Assembly (NCBI RefSeq): GCF_001688725.2
Contig: NZ_CP015401.2
Location: forward strand, 2,852,001-2,916,000
Reading direction: 5' to 3'
DNA from: Bacteroides caecimuris
Lineage (GTDB): Bacteria; Bacteroidota; Bacteroidia; Bacteroidales; Bacteroidaceae
Length of the DNA stretch: 64,000 bases
Shown here: positions 1 to 7,294 of the stretch, one piece after another
Layout: each line of letters starts with the position of its first letter
How positions within the stretch are numbered: position 1 is the stretch's first letter
Notes under the pieces: generated by a model
Told to the model about the DNA's origin: nothing
What the model saw: only the letters and a program-made list of their open reading frames with translations
Database searches by the model: none
Made by a program: the position numbers and the translations under genes

Positions 1-1166
1 TCATCCAGTCCGGTGAACGGTTTGTAACGCTCATACTTGCCGGGATTATTCACGGCGCGGCAGTCGAATACATAACCTCCTCCATTGCCGGTAGAGTCAT
101 CAGGAATTCCTTTCTTATAGGCAAAGCTCATTACTTTGACGGTTAGCTGCCGCTTTTTCAGGTCGTCCGTGAATTGTTTCAGTCCGGTAAGCTCCCGCAA
201 AACGTTACAGAGATACGGATATTCCGGATATTCTTCTTTCAACAATTCACGCAGGTTTTCGATGGCATAAGGAACGCTTTGGATAAAATGCGGTTTCTTT
301 TCAAAGTAACCGCGGAAACCGTATGCTCCCAGCACTTGCAGCGTACGAAAAAGGACAAAGTGGCGAAGTTGGCTATAAAAATAAGATTCGTCAATCGGTT
401 GGTATTTACGAAGAGCTTCCATATATTCTTGCAGCAGTTCTTTACGGAGGCTATCGGGATATTTCGCTTTCGCCTGCCACAGGAAAGAGGCTATGTCATA
501 ATAGAACGGACCTTTGCGTCCGCCCTGAAAGTCAATAAACCACGGTTCCCCGTCTTTTATCATCACATTACGGCTTTGAAAATCACGATACATGAAAGTG
601 GCGGAAGAACTGCGGAGCAAGACACTGCTCATTTTCTGAAAATCATCTTCCAGTTTGTCTTCCTGAAACTCCATACCGGTAGCTTTCAGGAAGCAATATT
701 TGAAGTAATTCAAATCCCACAGAATGGAGCGTTGATTGAACTCCGGTTGAGGATAACAACGGGAAAAATCAAATCCATCCGCCCCGACAAACTGAATAGC
801 AGGAAGCAGACGAATCGTTTTGCGAAGCAACTCTTTTTCCTCTTCGGAAAAGACACTGGTAGCACGTCCTTTCTCTATGGCATGGAACAACAGAGTATCG
901 CCCAAATCTTCCTGCAAATAACAGGTCTTATCTTCTGAGGCAATGCGCACTTCAGGAACAGGCAGTCCACATTTGCGGAAGTGTCCTGCCATATAAAGAA
1001 ATGCTTCATTCTCATCTATAGAAGCCCCGTAGACTCCAATCAATGTTTCTATACCCGTCAACCGAAAATAACGGCGGTTGGAACCGGAAGACGGTAATTC
1101 TGTTATGTTTTCAGCGGGAACGCCCGTATATGACTGATAAAGTTTCTGTAGCTCTTCGGTAATCAT
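1..1166 (-). CDS. Aminoglycoside-phosphotransferase-type sugar kinase fused to a RapZ C-terminal domain (3' end outside window)
   Basis: 388 codons are visible from the ATG at 1166; the frame is still open at the left edge. Residues about 25-310 look like an APH/choline-kinase fold: a glycine/serine loop SSGSNRRYF (26-34), a catalytic loop YRDFQSRN (193-200, base D195) and a metal-binding FIDFQGG (210-216, D212). From about residue 342 the sequence changes to a RapZ-type C-terminal domain: SFAYKKGIP (347-355), then GGYVFDCRAVNNPG (363-376) and FTGLD. In Proteobacteria the kinase half resembles AmgK, which phosphorylates MurNAc/GlcNAc in peptidoglycan recycling. The RapZ C-terminal domain of E. 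coli senses glucosamine-6-phosphate. An amino-sugar kinase with a built-in sugar-phosphate sensor is my inference. The substrate cannot be read from the sequence, and the nucleotidyltransferase partner I would expect is not in view. Confidence 0.82.
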   Translation of the reverse strand, partial: MITEELQKLYQSYTGVPAENITELPSSGSNRRYFRLTGIETLIGVYGASIDENEAFLYMAGHFRKCGLPVPEVRIASEDKTCYLQEDLGDTLLFHAIEKGRATSVFSEEEKELLRKTIRLLPAIQFVGADGFDFSRCYPQPEFNQRSILWDLNYFKYCFLKATGMEFQEDKLEDDFQKMSSVLLRSSSATFMYRDFQSRNVMIKDGEPWFIDFQGGRKGPFYYDIASFLWQAKAKYPDSLRKELLQEYMEALRKYQPIDESYFYSQLRHFVLFRTLQVLGAYGFRGYFEKKPHFIQSVPYAIENLRELLKEEYPEYPYLCNVLRELTGLKQFTDDLKKRQLTVKVMSFAYKKGIPDDSTGNGGGYVFDCRAVNNPGKYERYKPFTGLD

Positions 1167-1201
1167 AGTCGTATATTTTCGAGCAAAGATAGAAAATATA
1201 G

Positions 1202-1537
1202 TTAAATATTAGTATAAACCTGCCACACTAAATACAGTACGTTGAAAGGCTTTCCTAATCCTATCAACGATTTAACAGATAATGTACAGTTCGTGCGGAT
1301 TCCCTTTTCCGTGAAATATTTGATAGCTTTAATGCCATCGGCAATACAGGGAACTTTGACTTCGATATGCGGATTGAGCGCGGCAAGTTCTTCGCCTTCA
1401 CGAATCATTCCTTCATAATCGGTTGCTATCACTTCAACACTTATCAGCGAAGAGTTGGTAGTCACTCCGTCAAGCACTCTGAGGTCATAAGCCTCCAGGA
1501 TTTGCTCTAGATTAGCTGTGTCAATAAAAAACTTCAT
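1202..1537 (-). pseudogene. tal: Decayed fructose-6-phosphate aldolase / transaldolase
   Basis: The N-terminus [13 protein letters not shown] and the block from [11 protein letters not shown] to the Schiff-base lysine ([16 protein letters not shown]) are those of a small transaldolase (MipB/TalC type, about 215 aa). Between TTNSSL and VEVIA roughly 35-40 residues are missing. After RTNCTL the protein departs from the family into about 25 unrelated residues and stops at 111 aa, so the second half of the barrel is absent. It is the last of three damaged genes in one direction (gpmA, fbaB, tal). No activity is expected. Confidence 0.85.
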
Positions 1538-1604
1538 ACTCTTAATTTTTAATGGTTAACGATCTAATAGTCAAAGATAAGAATTTACTTCTATTCATCT
1601 CTGA

Positions 1605-1676
1605 TTAAGCAATCGTAATTGACGAATCAAAATATACATCCTGAATGGTATTCAATAATTCTACTCCTTTAGGCAT
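1605..1676 (-). pseudogene. fbaB: C-terminal stub of class I fructose-bisphosphate aldolase
   Basis: Only 23 codons remain, ending GVELLNTIQDVYFDSSITIA and a stop at 1605. This matches the extreme C-terminus of bacterial class I aldolases (E. coli FbaB ends in a very similar VQDVYLDSKITIA). The barrel and active-site lysine are gone. It lies 26 bp downstream of the gpmA remnant and 67 bp upstream of the tal remnant on the same strand, as expected for a former gpmA-fbaB-tal operon reduced by internal deletions. A complete class II aldolase (56748-57752) can supply the activity. Confidence 0.75.
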
Positions 1677-1702
1677 AACCTCTTTTTTAATGTATAACTT
1701 TT

Positions 1703-1892
1703 CTATTTTTTCTTTCCCTGATTGGCTACCGCTTCCATCAGTTTTCTGATCTCTTCTGGGTTTCCCAGGAGATACCCCGCAGGCTATTACCATGAGCCAC
1801 AACTAATAAAAATCGACACCTGTCCAGCCTGTGAAGCGGTTTTCTTTATTCCATGCACTCTCTCCGTGACGAAGCAATACTATCTTTTTCAT
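1703..1892 (-). pseudogene. gpmA: Three fragments of 2,3-bisphosphoglycerate-dependent phosphoglycerate mutase
   Basis: Reading from the ATG at 1892, the first fragment is [16 protein letters not shown] then ENRFTGWTG, the phosphohistidine N-terminus of GpmA. A stop follows at 1803. In another frame comes VAHGNSLRGI (the second active-site histidine region). In a third frame comes LLGNPEEIRKLMEAVANQ followed by GKKK and a stop at 1703, the usual C-terminus. About 170 of roughly 248 residues are missing, in at least two deletions with frame changes. Confidence 0.85.
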
Positions 1893-2099
1893 TTCTAAAA
1901 TTCCCCTTTCTTCTTTTTGCATATACAACAGATTGTTTCTTCACAAAGTTCACTAGAAAACAAATAGTTGTCAATACCCAGAAATAATGATTCTTTCTGC
2001 AAAGAGGCGGGATGTAATAATCAGGGACATAAAAAAATACCCTCCTCTAATTCTAAGCTTGCATTATGAATGTAATCATTCTATTTTCCGCCACGACAA

Positions 2100-2128
2100 T
2101 TTTATCGGCTGTTTTTCAGCCGATAAAA
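2100..2128. other. Perfect 12-bp hairpin just inside the IS66 left end
   Basis: TTTTATCGGCTG (2100-2111) and CAGCCGATAAAA (2117-2128) are exact reverse complements around a 5-nt T loop. The hairpin lies between the inverted repeat and the tnpC stop codon. It lacks a clean U-tract on the tnpC strand. It may stop transcription at the element edge or block readthrough from outside. Confidence 0.55.
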
Positions 2129-2158
2129 TAAAAATGCCCGCAAGAAAATATTTTTGTT

Positions 2159-3919
2159 TTAACATTCCGGTTTATAAAAACATGGTAGAAGAGTCTTCTT
2201 GTCGCAGTCCTTACCATGAAGAATACATTCGAACAGGTGCTTCAGGTAATCCTGAGGGTCTATGCCATTAAGCTTACAGCTTTCTATCAGAGAGAAGATG
2301 AATGCCGAGTTTTCTGCCGCATCCTCACTGCCTATGTTCATACAGTTCTTGAGCAACAGCTTTACCGGTTTCATCCTTTGTTCACAGAGGTTGTTCGATA
2401 TTTCCGCTGCACCGTCCTTGAGGATATTTCTCAGGGACTTCCACTGGTTTAACGTATAATTGACAGCCTTTCTCATCAGTTCGTTAGCCATAATCTTCGC
2501 ATCCTGCATCATCATGACCACCTTATGATGGATACTTTCAAGGATCGGTCCTGTAAGCTTCCGTCTTTTCCCCTTTATCTGCTCACCGCTGAGCTTCATG
2601 GTGCGGAACAGATCTTCATTCATGAACATATCGCCGATGGAGTCTATTATCTCCATCGCTGTCCTGTCCGAAGGCAAGGCGTCAACCCACAACCTTCTGC
2701 AGTGCGTCCAGCATCCTATATGAAGCACCTTTGAGTCTTCTCCATCAAACATTCTGTAAACCGTATATCCGTCAGTGGAAAGGGTCCCCATAAAATGTTC
2801 CAGGAACGACTTCGCCGCATCGGATGACCTGCTGCCGTTGTTATAGTGGTAATAGACCATCTTCATATGCTTTGCAAAGAATGCCCATAAGTACTTTCTC
2901 CTGTAAGCCTTGCCTTCCTTTGTTTCGACGCCTACAAGTTCGGTCGTCTCATCAACCATAAGATATTCAGCCTGCTGTACAAACCCCTTGAATACCTCTC
3001 CGATAAAACCCTTGAGTTTGGCGATTCCGTTATGGATATAGCTGTTCAGTGTGGTGTTGCTTATGTGGATGCCCTCTCTGGCAAGCAGTCTTATCTGCCT
3101 GTTCTCCGGCATGCTGAAGTCGTATTTCAGACAGAGCAGACGGGCAAGCAGTTCAGGAGAGAAGATGCCTCCAAGGTCTTTCAGCGGATGTTCCATCGTG
3201 TTCGCGAAAGTGCCGTCTGCAAGCTTTACCCTTGCCACCTTATACACATGCTCCACGTTATGAGCCCTTACATGTTCTATAACCCTGTATTCCCACACAT
3301 CAGGCATACCGTTGCGGTTCATGAACCGTCCTCCTTCGGGAAGCGTGTAATACTCGTCCACTTCATGTACTACCACTTTGTCAACTTTCAATTTGGTTCT
3401 CACGGCACGTGGTGCAGTTTCCTTTCTTCTTGAAGGTTGGCTGTCCTGTGCAGGTGTGCTACCAGAAATGGTACTGCTGCCGGTTTCGTTACCGTCAGCC
3501 TTATCGTTGTCATCATCCTTTCTGTCAGAACCGTCATATTCGGACTTATGCAGTGCAGACCTGTCAAGGTTACGGTTGTTCAGCAGTTTTCTTTGCTCGG
3601 ATGTACGGCCGAAACGGTGTTTCCTGCTGTCCTCAAGCTGAAGCCTGAGATTGGATATCTCGTTTGCCAGCATCCGGTTCACCTCGTCTTTCGCTTCAAG
3701 CTGCTTTCTCATAAGCTCCATTTCTTTTCGATAGTTCTCGACTGTTACGGATAATTCATTGATTGTATCAACCAGAGCCTTGGAGTTCTCCTTATTGGAT
3801 TCTTCAATGGCCTTAAGCCTCGCAATCAGTTCGTTTACCTGTTTGCGAAGCCCTGCCTTTTCCTCATTCGCCAGACCCAACTGGCAGCAAAGTAACTCGT
3901 ATGCCCTTTCATCAATCAT
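2159..3919 (-). CDS. tnpC: IS66 transposase TnpC
   Basis: This 586-aa transposase has an N-terminal coiled coil with an alternating charged helix (residues about 10-100), a low-complexity linker, then the DDE catalytic region. Visible IS66 signatures are EYLMVDETT (first Asp), GYTVY and LHIGCWTHCRRLWVDA (zinc-ribbon/HCW-like region). Near the C-terminus are ISNNLCEQRMKPVKL (catalytic Glu) and AFIFSLIESCKLNGIDPQDYL, the usual IS66 tail. It carries out cut-and-paste or replicative movement with TnpA and TnpB. The frame is intact and the length is normal for Bacteroides copies. Confidence 0.93.
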   Translation of the reverse strand: MIDERAYELLCCQLGLANEEKAGLRKQVNELIARLKAIEESNKENSKALVDTINELSVTVENYRKEMELMRKQLEAKDEVNRMLANEISNLRLQLEDSRKHRFGRTSEQRKLLNNRNLDRSALHKSEYDGSDRKDDDNDKADGNETGSSTISGSTPAQDSQPSRRKETAPRAVRTKLKVDKVVVHEVDEYYTLPEGGRFMNRNGMPDVWEYRVIEHVRAHNVEHVYKVARVKLADGTFANTMEHPLKDLGGIFSPELLARLLCLKYDFSMPENRQIRLLAREGIHISNTTLNSYIHNGIAKLKGFIGEVFKGFVQQAEYLMVDETTELVGVETKEGKAYRRKYLWAFFAKHMKMVYYHYNNGSRSSDAAKSFLEHFMGTLSTDGYTVYRMFDGEDSKVLHIGCWTHCRRLWVDALPSDRTAMEIIDSIGDMFMNEDLFRTMKLSGEQIKGKRRKLTGPILESIHHKVVMMMQDAKIMANELMRKAVNYTLNQWKSLRNILKDGAAEISNNLCEQRMKPVKLLLKNCMNIGSEDAAENSAFIFSLIESCKLNGIDPQDYLKHLFECILHGKDCDKKTLLPCFYKPEC

Positions 3920-4006
3920 GATATAAAGGTACGAAAAATCAGGCAGTTACGCAAACTTTTTATCGTTTATTTTTATATCATTTTACTGATAATCAATATA
4001 TTAATA

Positions 4007-4351
4007 TTAATCTTTTGAACTAACGTACATCTTGTCAACTACAATACTTTCCGTAAGATAGGCCATGTCTGACCATTGTATCCGGTAGCATTTGGAGACC
4101 TCATCAAATACCGGTTTCTTGAACTTTCCCATGACAGGACGTTTCTCGTAAAGCACATAAAAACCGCGTTCATAATGAAGTATCTTCACAACCTTCCGGT
4201 TACGGGACATGAACATATAGACGTTGGAGGCATCGCTCGGGTCAAGTGACATCTCTTCCCTTATACTCTCACACAGACGGAAAATACCTTTCCGCAGATC
4301 AACATTACCGTTGAACAGGTAATAGTTCAGGTTAGCACTCAGTCCCAGCAT
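4007..4351 (-). CDS. tnpB: IS66 accessory protein TnpB
   Basis: This 114-aa protein begins MLGLSANLNYYLFNGNVDLRKG, the standard TnpB opening (IS66 Orf2). It contains NVYMFMSRNRKVVKILHYE (residues about 40-60), the family core. It is required for transposition in IS66 elements, but its biochemical role is not settled. The start lies 1 bp after the tnpA stop, which suggests coupled translation. An 87-bp gap separates it from tnpC. Confidence 0.92.
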   Translation of the reverse strand: MLGLSANLNYYLFNGNVDLRKGIFRLCESIREEMSLDPSDASNVYMFMSRNRKVVKILHYERGFYVLYEKRPVMGKFKKPVFDEVSKCYRIQWSDMAYLTESIVVDKMYVSSKD

Positions 4352-4352
4352 G

Positions 4353-4751
4353 TCATCCTATCATTTTATTAAGCAACAAGCTCAAATCAAGAACTGTGGT
4401 GTTTCTCAGGAACAGCGTTGCGCCTGATGCCAATTGTAATTTTACCCATCTTATCGGAGCTTCACCTTCGGGCTGTCTCACTTCCATTTTCACGGTTGGA
4501 CTGTTGCAGGGATTGCCGGTTATCTGGACTTTGGCAACCTTGGGGTGATCAACCTGAACTGTCTTGCCTAACTTCTCACTCCATAGCTGGTGGCGCTGCC
4601 AGTTCATGAACTTATCGTAATTCACTCCATAATCCGCACAGAACTCGCGAAGGTCTTTGGTTTCGCAGCACAGCTGATAGAGGTCGTACACCTCCTGGTA
4701 GTTTACTTTTTCTTTTGCCATAATCTTTGTTAGTAATTGGTTATGGCGCAA
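4353..4751 (-). CDS. tnpA: IS66 accessory protein TnpA
   Basis: This 132-aa protein is the first gene of the element. Residues 15-60 have the helical character of an IS66 Orf1 DNA-binding protein (YQEVYDLYQLCCETKDLREF, then FCADYGVNYDKFMNW, a helix-turn-helix-like stretch). The C-terminal part, with WVKLQLASGATLFLRN and a terminal leucine-rich segment, is typical of Bacteroides copies. It is assigned as TnpA mainly from its position, size and coupling to tnpB. Confidence 0.85.
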   Translation of the reverse strand: MRHNQLLTKIMAKEKVNYQEVYDLYQLCCETKDLREFCADYGVNYDKFMNWQRHQLWSEKLGKTVQVDHPKVAKVQITGNPCNSPTVKMEVRQPEGEAPIRWVKLQLASGATLFLRNTTVLDLSLLLNKMIG

Positions 4752-4799
4752 AGATATGCTGGGTTGCGATGCGTGTCAAGGCGGAAAATAGAATGGTTA

Positions 4800-4964
4800 C
4801 ATTCATTAGCGTGCTCATGCAGACTTAATGGGATAAACTCATTCGATTACTTCAAAGACATACTGAACAAATTTATTGAGATTAAACCAAACACTGACAA
4901 AAAGGTGATAAGGGAACTGTTACCGGATAAATGGAAGAAGTAACGACATCGCGGAGACGCTTAC
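4800..4964 (+). pseudogene. 3' remnant of a second, different IS66 element
   Basis: Codons 4800-4943 read HSLACSCRLNGINSFDYFKD and on to LLPDKWKK and a stop. This is the extreme C-terminus of another IS66 TnpC in the opposite orientation to the complete element. The sequence GTAACGACATCGCGGAGACG with following CTTAC (4940-4964) is, read from the right, a classical GTAAGCGTCTCCGCG IS66 end, so 4964 is the outer border. Everything upstream of the insertion point is missing. An IS66 has jumped into an older IS66. Confidence 0.8.
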
Positions 4965-5086
4965 TATAAGTGCGTGAAGGGTGTGAAGGGTTATTTACTT
5001 TGTTTTTCCTACTTCCATTCACCATAAATATTTGATTTATAACCATTCAGCTAAAGTATAAAACAAGTGAAGAGCAGGATTCCACA

Positions 5087-5602
5087 TTAAACTGTAATAA
5101 GTAAAAAGACACTCAATCGTTTACGGAGTATTTTTAAAGCCCGGGCAATATGGGTTCTGACTGTATTATCACTGATATTTAATATTTCACTAATTTCCGC
5201 ACATTTCTTTTCATTCAGAAAAAACTCTTCCACTACTATGCGCATTTGCGGCGCCATCTGGCGGATACTCTCCTGCATCCGGTCTATTTTATCTTCGTAG
5301 TCCCGATACTCTTTGGCAGTCCAACCGCTATAAAGTTCTTCCAAGTATCTTTCCGCATTCCGGTTCACTACATTCTGATGACGTATGTGGTCAATGCAAC
5401 GGTTTTTCACCATGACATAGAATAAAGGCAGCAAATCAGTCTTCCCTTCAAACTGCTCGCTGTTTTCAAGTACTGAGCAAAACACATCGCTCAATACATC
5501 CTTTGCGCTTTCTCCGTCATTCAGCAGATTATATGCATGAATATAGAGCTTTTGCCAATATTTCCTATACAATACAGCTATGGCATTTTGGCTACTATTC
5601 AT
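5087..5602 (-). CDS. ECF-type RNA polymerase sigma factor without its usual anti-sigma neighbour
   Basis: This 171-aa protein has sigma region 2 at residues about 8-75 (LYRKYWQKLYIHAYNLL, DVLSDVFCSVLEN, then FYVMVKNRCIDHIR). Region 4 is at about 110-165 (MQESIRQMAPQMRIVVEEFF and ISEILNISDNTVRTHIARAL, the helix-turn-helix). It is of the FecI-like/Bacteroidetes SigE group, which normally sits just upstream of a FecR-type anti-sigma gene and a SusC/SusD pair. Here the next DNA downstream is the IS66 remnant, so that partner and target locus are missing. Promoter: TATCTTTG at 5637-5644. Whether it still controls anything in trans is unknown. Confidence 0.88.
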   Translation of the reverse strand: MNSSQNAIAVLYRKYWQKLYIHAYNLLNDGESAKDVLSDVFCSVLENSEQFEGKTDLLPLFYVMVKNRCIDHIRHQNVVNRNAERYLEELYSGWTAKEYRDYEDKIDRMQESIRQMAPQMRIVVEEFFLNEKKCAEISEILNISDNTVRTHIARALKILRKRLSVFLLITV

Positions 5603-5636
5603 ATCTTTGTGGTTACTTTTTGCATTTAATTAAGCA

Positions 5637-5644
5637 CAAAGATA
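5637..5644 (-). promoter_or_regulatory. Bacteroides -7 box for the sigma factor gene
   Basis: TATCTTTG on the minus strand fits TAnnTTTG. It lies 35 bp upstream of the ATG at 5602, with a TTTTTG stretch about 20 bp further upstream as a possible -33 element. Confidence 0.6.
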
Positions 5645-5697
5645 ACTAAATAACACAAAAAGCAATCAATTCATTAAAAAATATTAGAAATCATATT

Positions 5698-7164
5698 CTA
5701 ATATATTAACGTATCATTCCTTTTCAAGAAGATGTGGTTTGTAATCGTATCCGGAAGTTCTGATTCATAATGCGTTACCATAATCATCGTCTTATCTTTA
5801 CGCTTGCAGAAGGCTTCGATCACCTTTTTGACCCGACGACGATTGTAAGTATCCAGTCCATGAAGCGGCTCGTCCAAAATCAGCAATTCCGGATCTTTGA
5901 CGAAAGCACGTGTCAACAGAGCCAGACGTTGCTCCCCACTGGAAAGCTGCAAGAAAAGTTTGTCTCTCAAACCGGCAATGCCGAATATATCCATCCACCA
6001 TTCACAGATAGCCATCTGCTCCGGTTGAGGACGTTTATACAGACCGATACTGTCATGCAGACCGCTAGCTACGATTTCAATAGCCGGCAAATTTTTGAGA
6101 TAAGCACGATGCATCTCCGGACTTACATAGCCAATGTGTTTCTTGATTTCCCAAATACTTTCTCCTGTTCCGCGTTTACGTCCGAAAAGACTGATGTCGC
6201 AAGCATACGATTGCGGATTATCCGCACAGACAAGACTCAACAATGTTGATTTTCCAGCACCGTTTTCGCCACTCAATGCCCACTTTTCTCCACGAGATAC
6301 TGTCCAGTCCAATTCTTTCAGAATGGTTCGATCACCATAACGGATGCTGACTTTATTCAGTTTTACCACTTCATCCGAATCGTAATTGTTGCCATCATAA
6401 GGCAAGTTTATAATTCGCTGCTGCAAGTCATCGAAAGAGGTAGTCACATCTCTGCTGCGAAAAGCGTACAGATAGGCTTCACGTTCCATTTTAGGAAAGA
6501 CTTCCATCTTGTCCACGGGAATGACATGAGTGATAAATGAGGGTATATCATCCATCATGGAAAGTACCAGAATGATCTGCACAGACGATATTTTCGTCAG
6601 GCGTTCGAGCAAAGTGAATAACAATTCGCGTGTAGAAGCATCCAATCCGATAAATGGATTATCCATTATTAAGACACGGGGAGCTGTTAATAAGGTTTTG
6701 GCAAGTTGGAATTTACGCAATTCACCACTGGAAAGAAGAATGATTTTTTTATCAAGTAACGGCTCGATACGGAAGAGTTCAAACAGTTCATGTTGCAGTT
6801 GTTCGTCTTTGATTTCTCCCAACATTTCACGAACATCGGGAGCCTCATCCTGATCGTGAGCATTCCAACGCTGCTGATAGTAGTAATTGATATCAGCCGC
6901 TCCATAAGTATCGCGAAAGGCAATGTATTTCACATTATCATAAAGAGTTTGGGTGGCAGAAGGGGAAAAATCATATTGTACAGTCCCTTCACGCAATGGA
7001 TATTTTCCGATGAGAGTGTCTACAAAAAGACTTTTACCACCACCGTTGGGACCTACAATGGCTATGTGTTCGTTCGCTCCGATAGTTGCCGTGATAGGTT
7101 TGGCTAAACGCACAAGCGGGTTGCGTGCTACGCCCCCCGCCATGCAGAATGTATTTTGACTCAT
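5698..7164 (-). CDS. ModF-like protein with two ABC ATPase domains
   Basis: The 488-aa length matches E. coli ModF (about 490 aa). Two nucleotide-binding domains follow each other. The first has Walker A GPNGGGKS (38-45), signature LSSGELRKFQ and Walker B RVLIMDNPF. The second has Walker A GENGAGKS (about 300), signature LSSGEQRLALL and Walker B ELLILDEPLHGLD, then an H-loop VTHYESELP. There is no membrane segment or signal peptide, so it is a soluble cytoplasmic ATPase. No permease gene is adjacent. The family is linked by name to molybdate uptake, but its real role is poorly defined. The ABC-F interdomain linker is not apparent, so I favour ModF over a translation factor. Confidence 0.82.
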   Translation of the reverse strand: MSQNTFCMAGGVARNPLVRLAKPITATIGANEHIAIVGPNGGGKSLFVDTLIGKYPLREGTVQYDFSPSATQTLYDNVKYIAFRDTYGAADINYYYQQRWNAHDQDEAPDVREMLGEIKDEQLQHELFELFRIEPLLDKKIILLSSGELRKFQLAKTLLTAPRVLIMDNPFIGLDASTRELLFTLLERLTKISSVQIILVLSMMDDIPSFITHVIPVDKMEVFPKMEREAYLYAFRSRDVTTSFDDLQQRIINLPYDGNNYDSDEVVKLNKVSIRYGDRTILKELDWTVSRGEKWALSGENGAGKSTLLSLVCADNPQSYACDISLFGRKRGTGESIWEIKKHIGYVSPEMHRAYLKNLPAIEIVASGLHDSIGLYKRPQPEQMAICEWWMDIFGIAGLRDKLFLQLSSGEQRLALLTRAFVKDPELLILDEPLHGLDTYNRRRVKKVIEAFCKRKDKTMIMVTHYESELPDTITNHIFLKRNDTLIY

Positions 7165-7193
7165 ATTTTTTTATTCTGTTTCGTTATTGCCCG

Positions 7194-7201
7194 CAAAGGT
7201 A
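7194..7201 (-). promoter_or_regulatory. -7 box for the ModF-like gene
   Basis: TACCTTTG on the minus strand fits TAnnTTTG and lies 30 bp upstream of the start codon at 7164. Confidence 0.55.
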
Positions 7202-7294
7202 ACAATTTCATCATAAAAGTCGCCTATACACAAACACATTCTTATCATTTCTGTTGATTGGATATCTTTAGTTCATAAAAAAACAAAACGTCTT

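Larger units (their letters stand above)
2072..4800 (-). mobile_element. IS66-family insertion sequence, complete (2,729 bp)
   Basis: The ends are imperfect inverted repeats starting GTAA: GTAATCATTCTATTTTCCGC at 2072 and, on the other strand, GTAACCATTCTATTTTCCGC from 4800. The similarity continues for about 27 bp. Three genes tnpA-tnpB-tnpC read leftward, as usual for IS66. The flanking octamers (left TTATGAAT, right ATTCATTA) do not form the direct 8-bp target duplication expected of IS66. The right flank is another IS66 remnant, while the left flank is non-coding DNA next to the gpmA fragments. A deletion next to the element after insertion would explain both facts. Confidence 0.88.

Noticed and set aside
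1987..2271. 94-codon plus-strand gene
   Set aside because: It crosses the IS66 inverted repeat, the 12-bp hairpin and the end of tnpC; chance frame.
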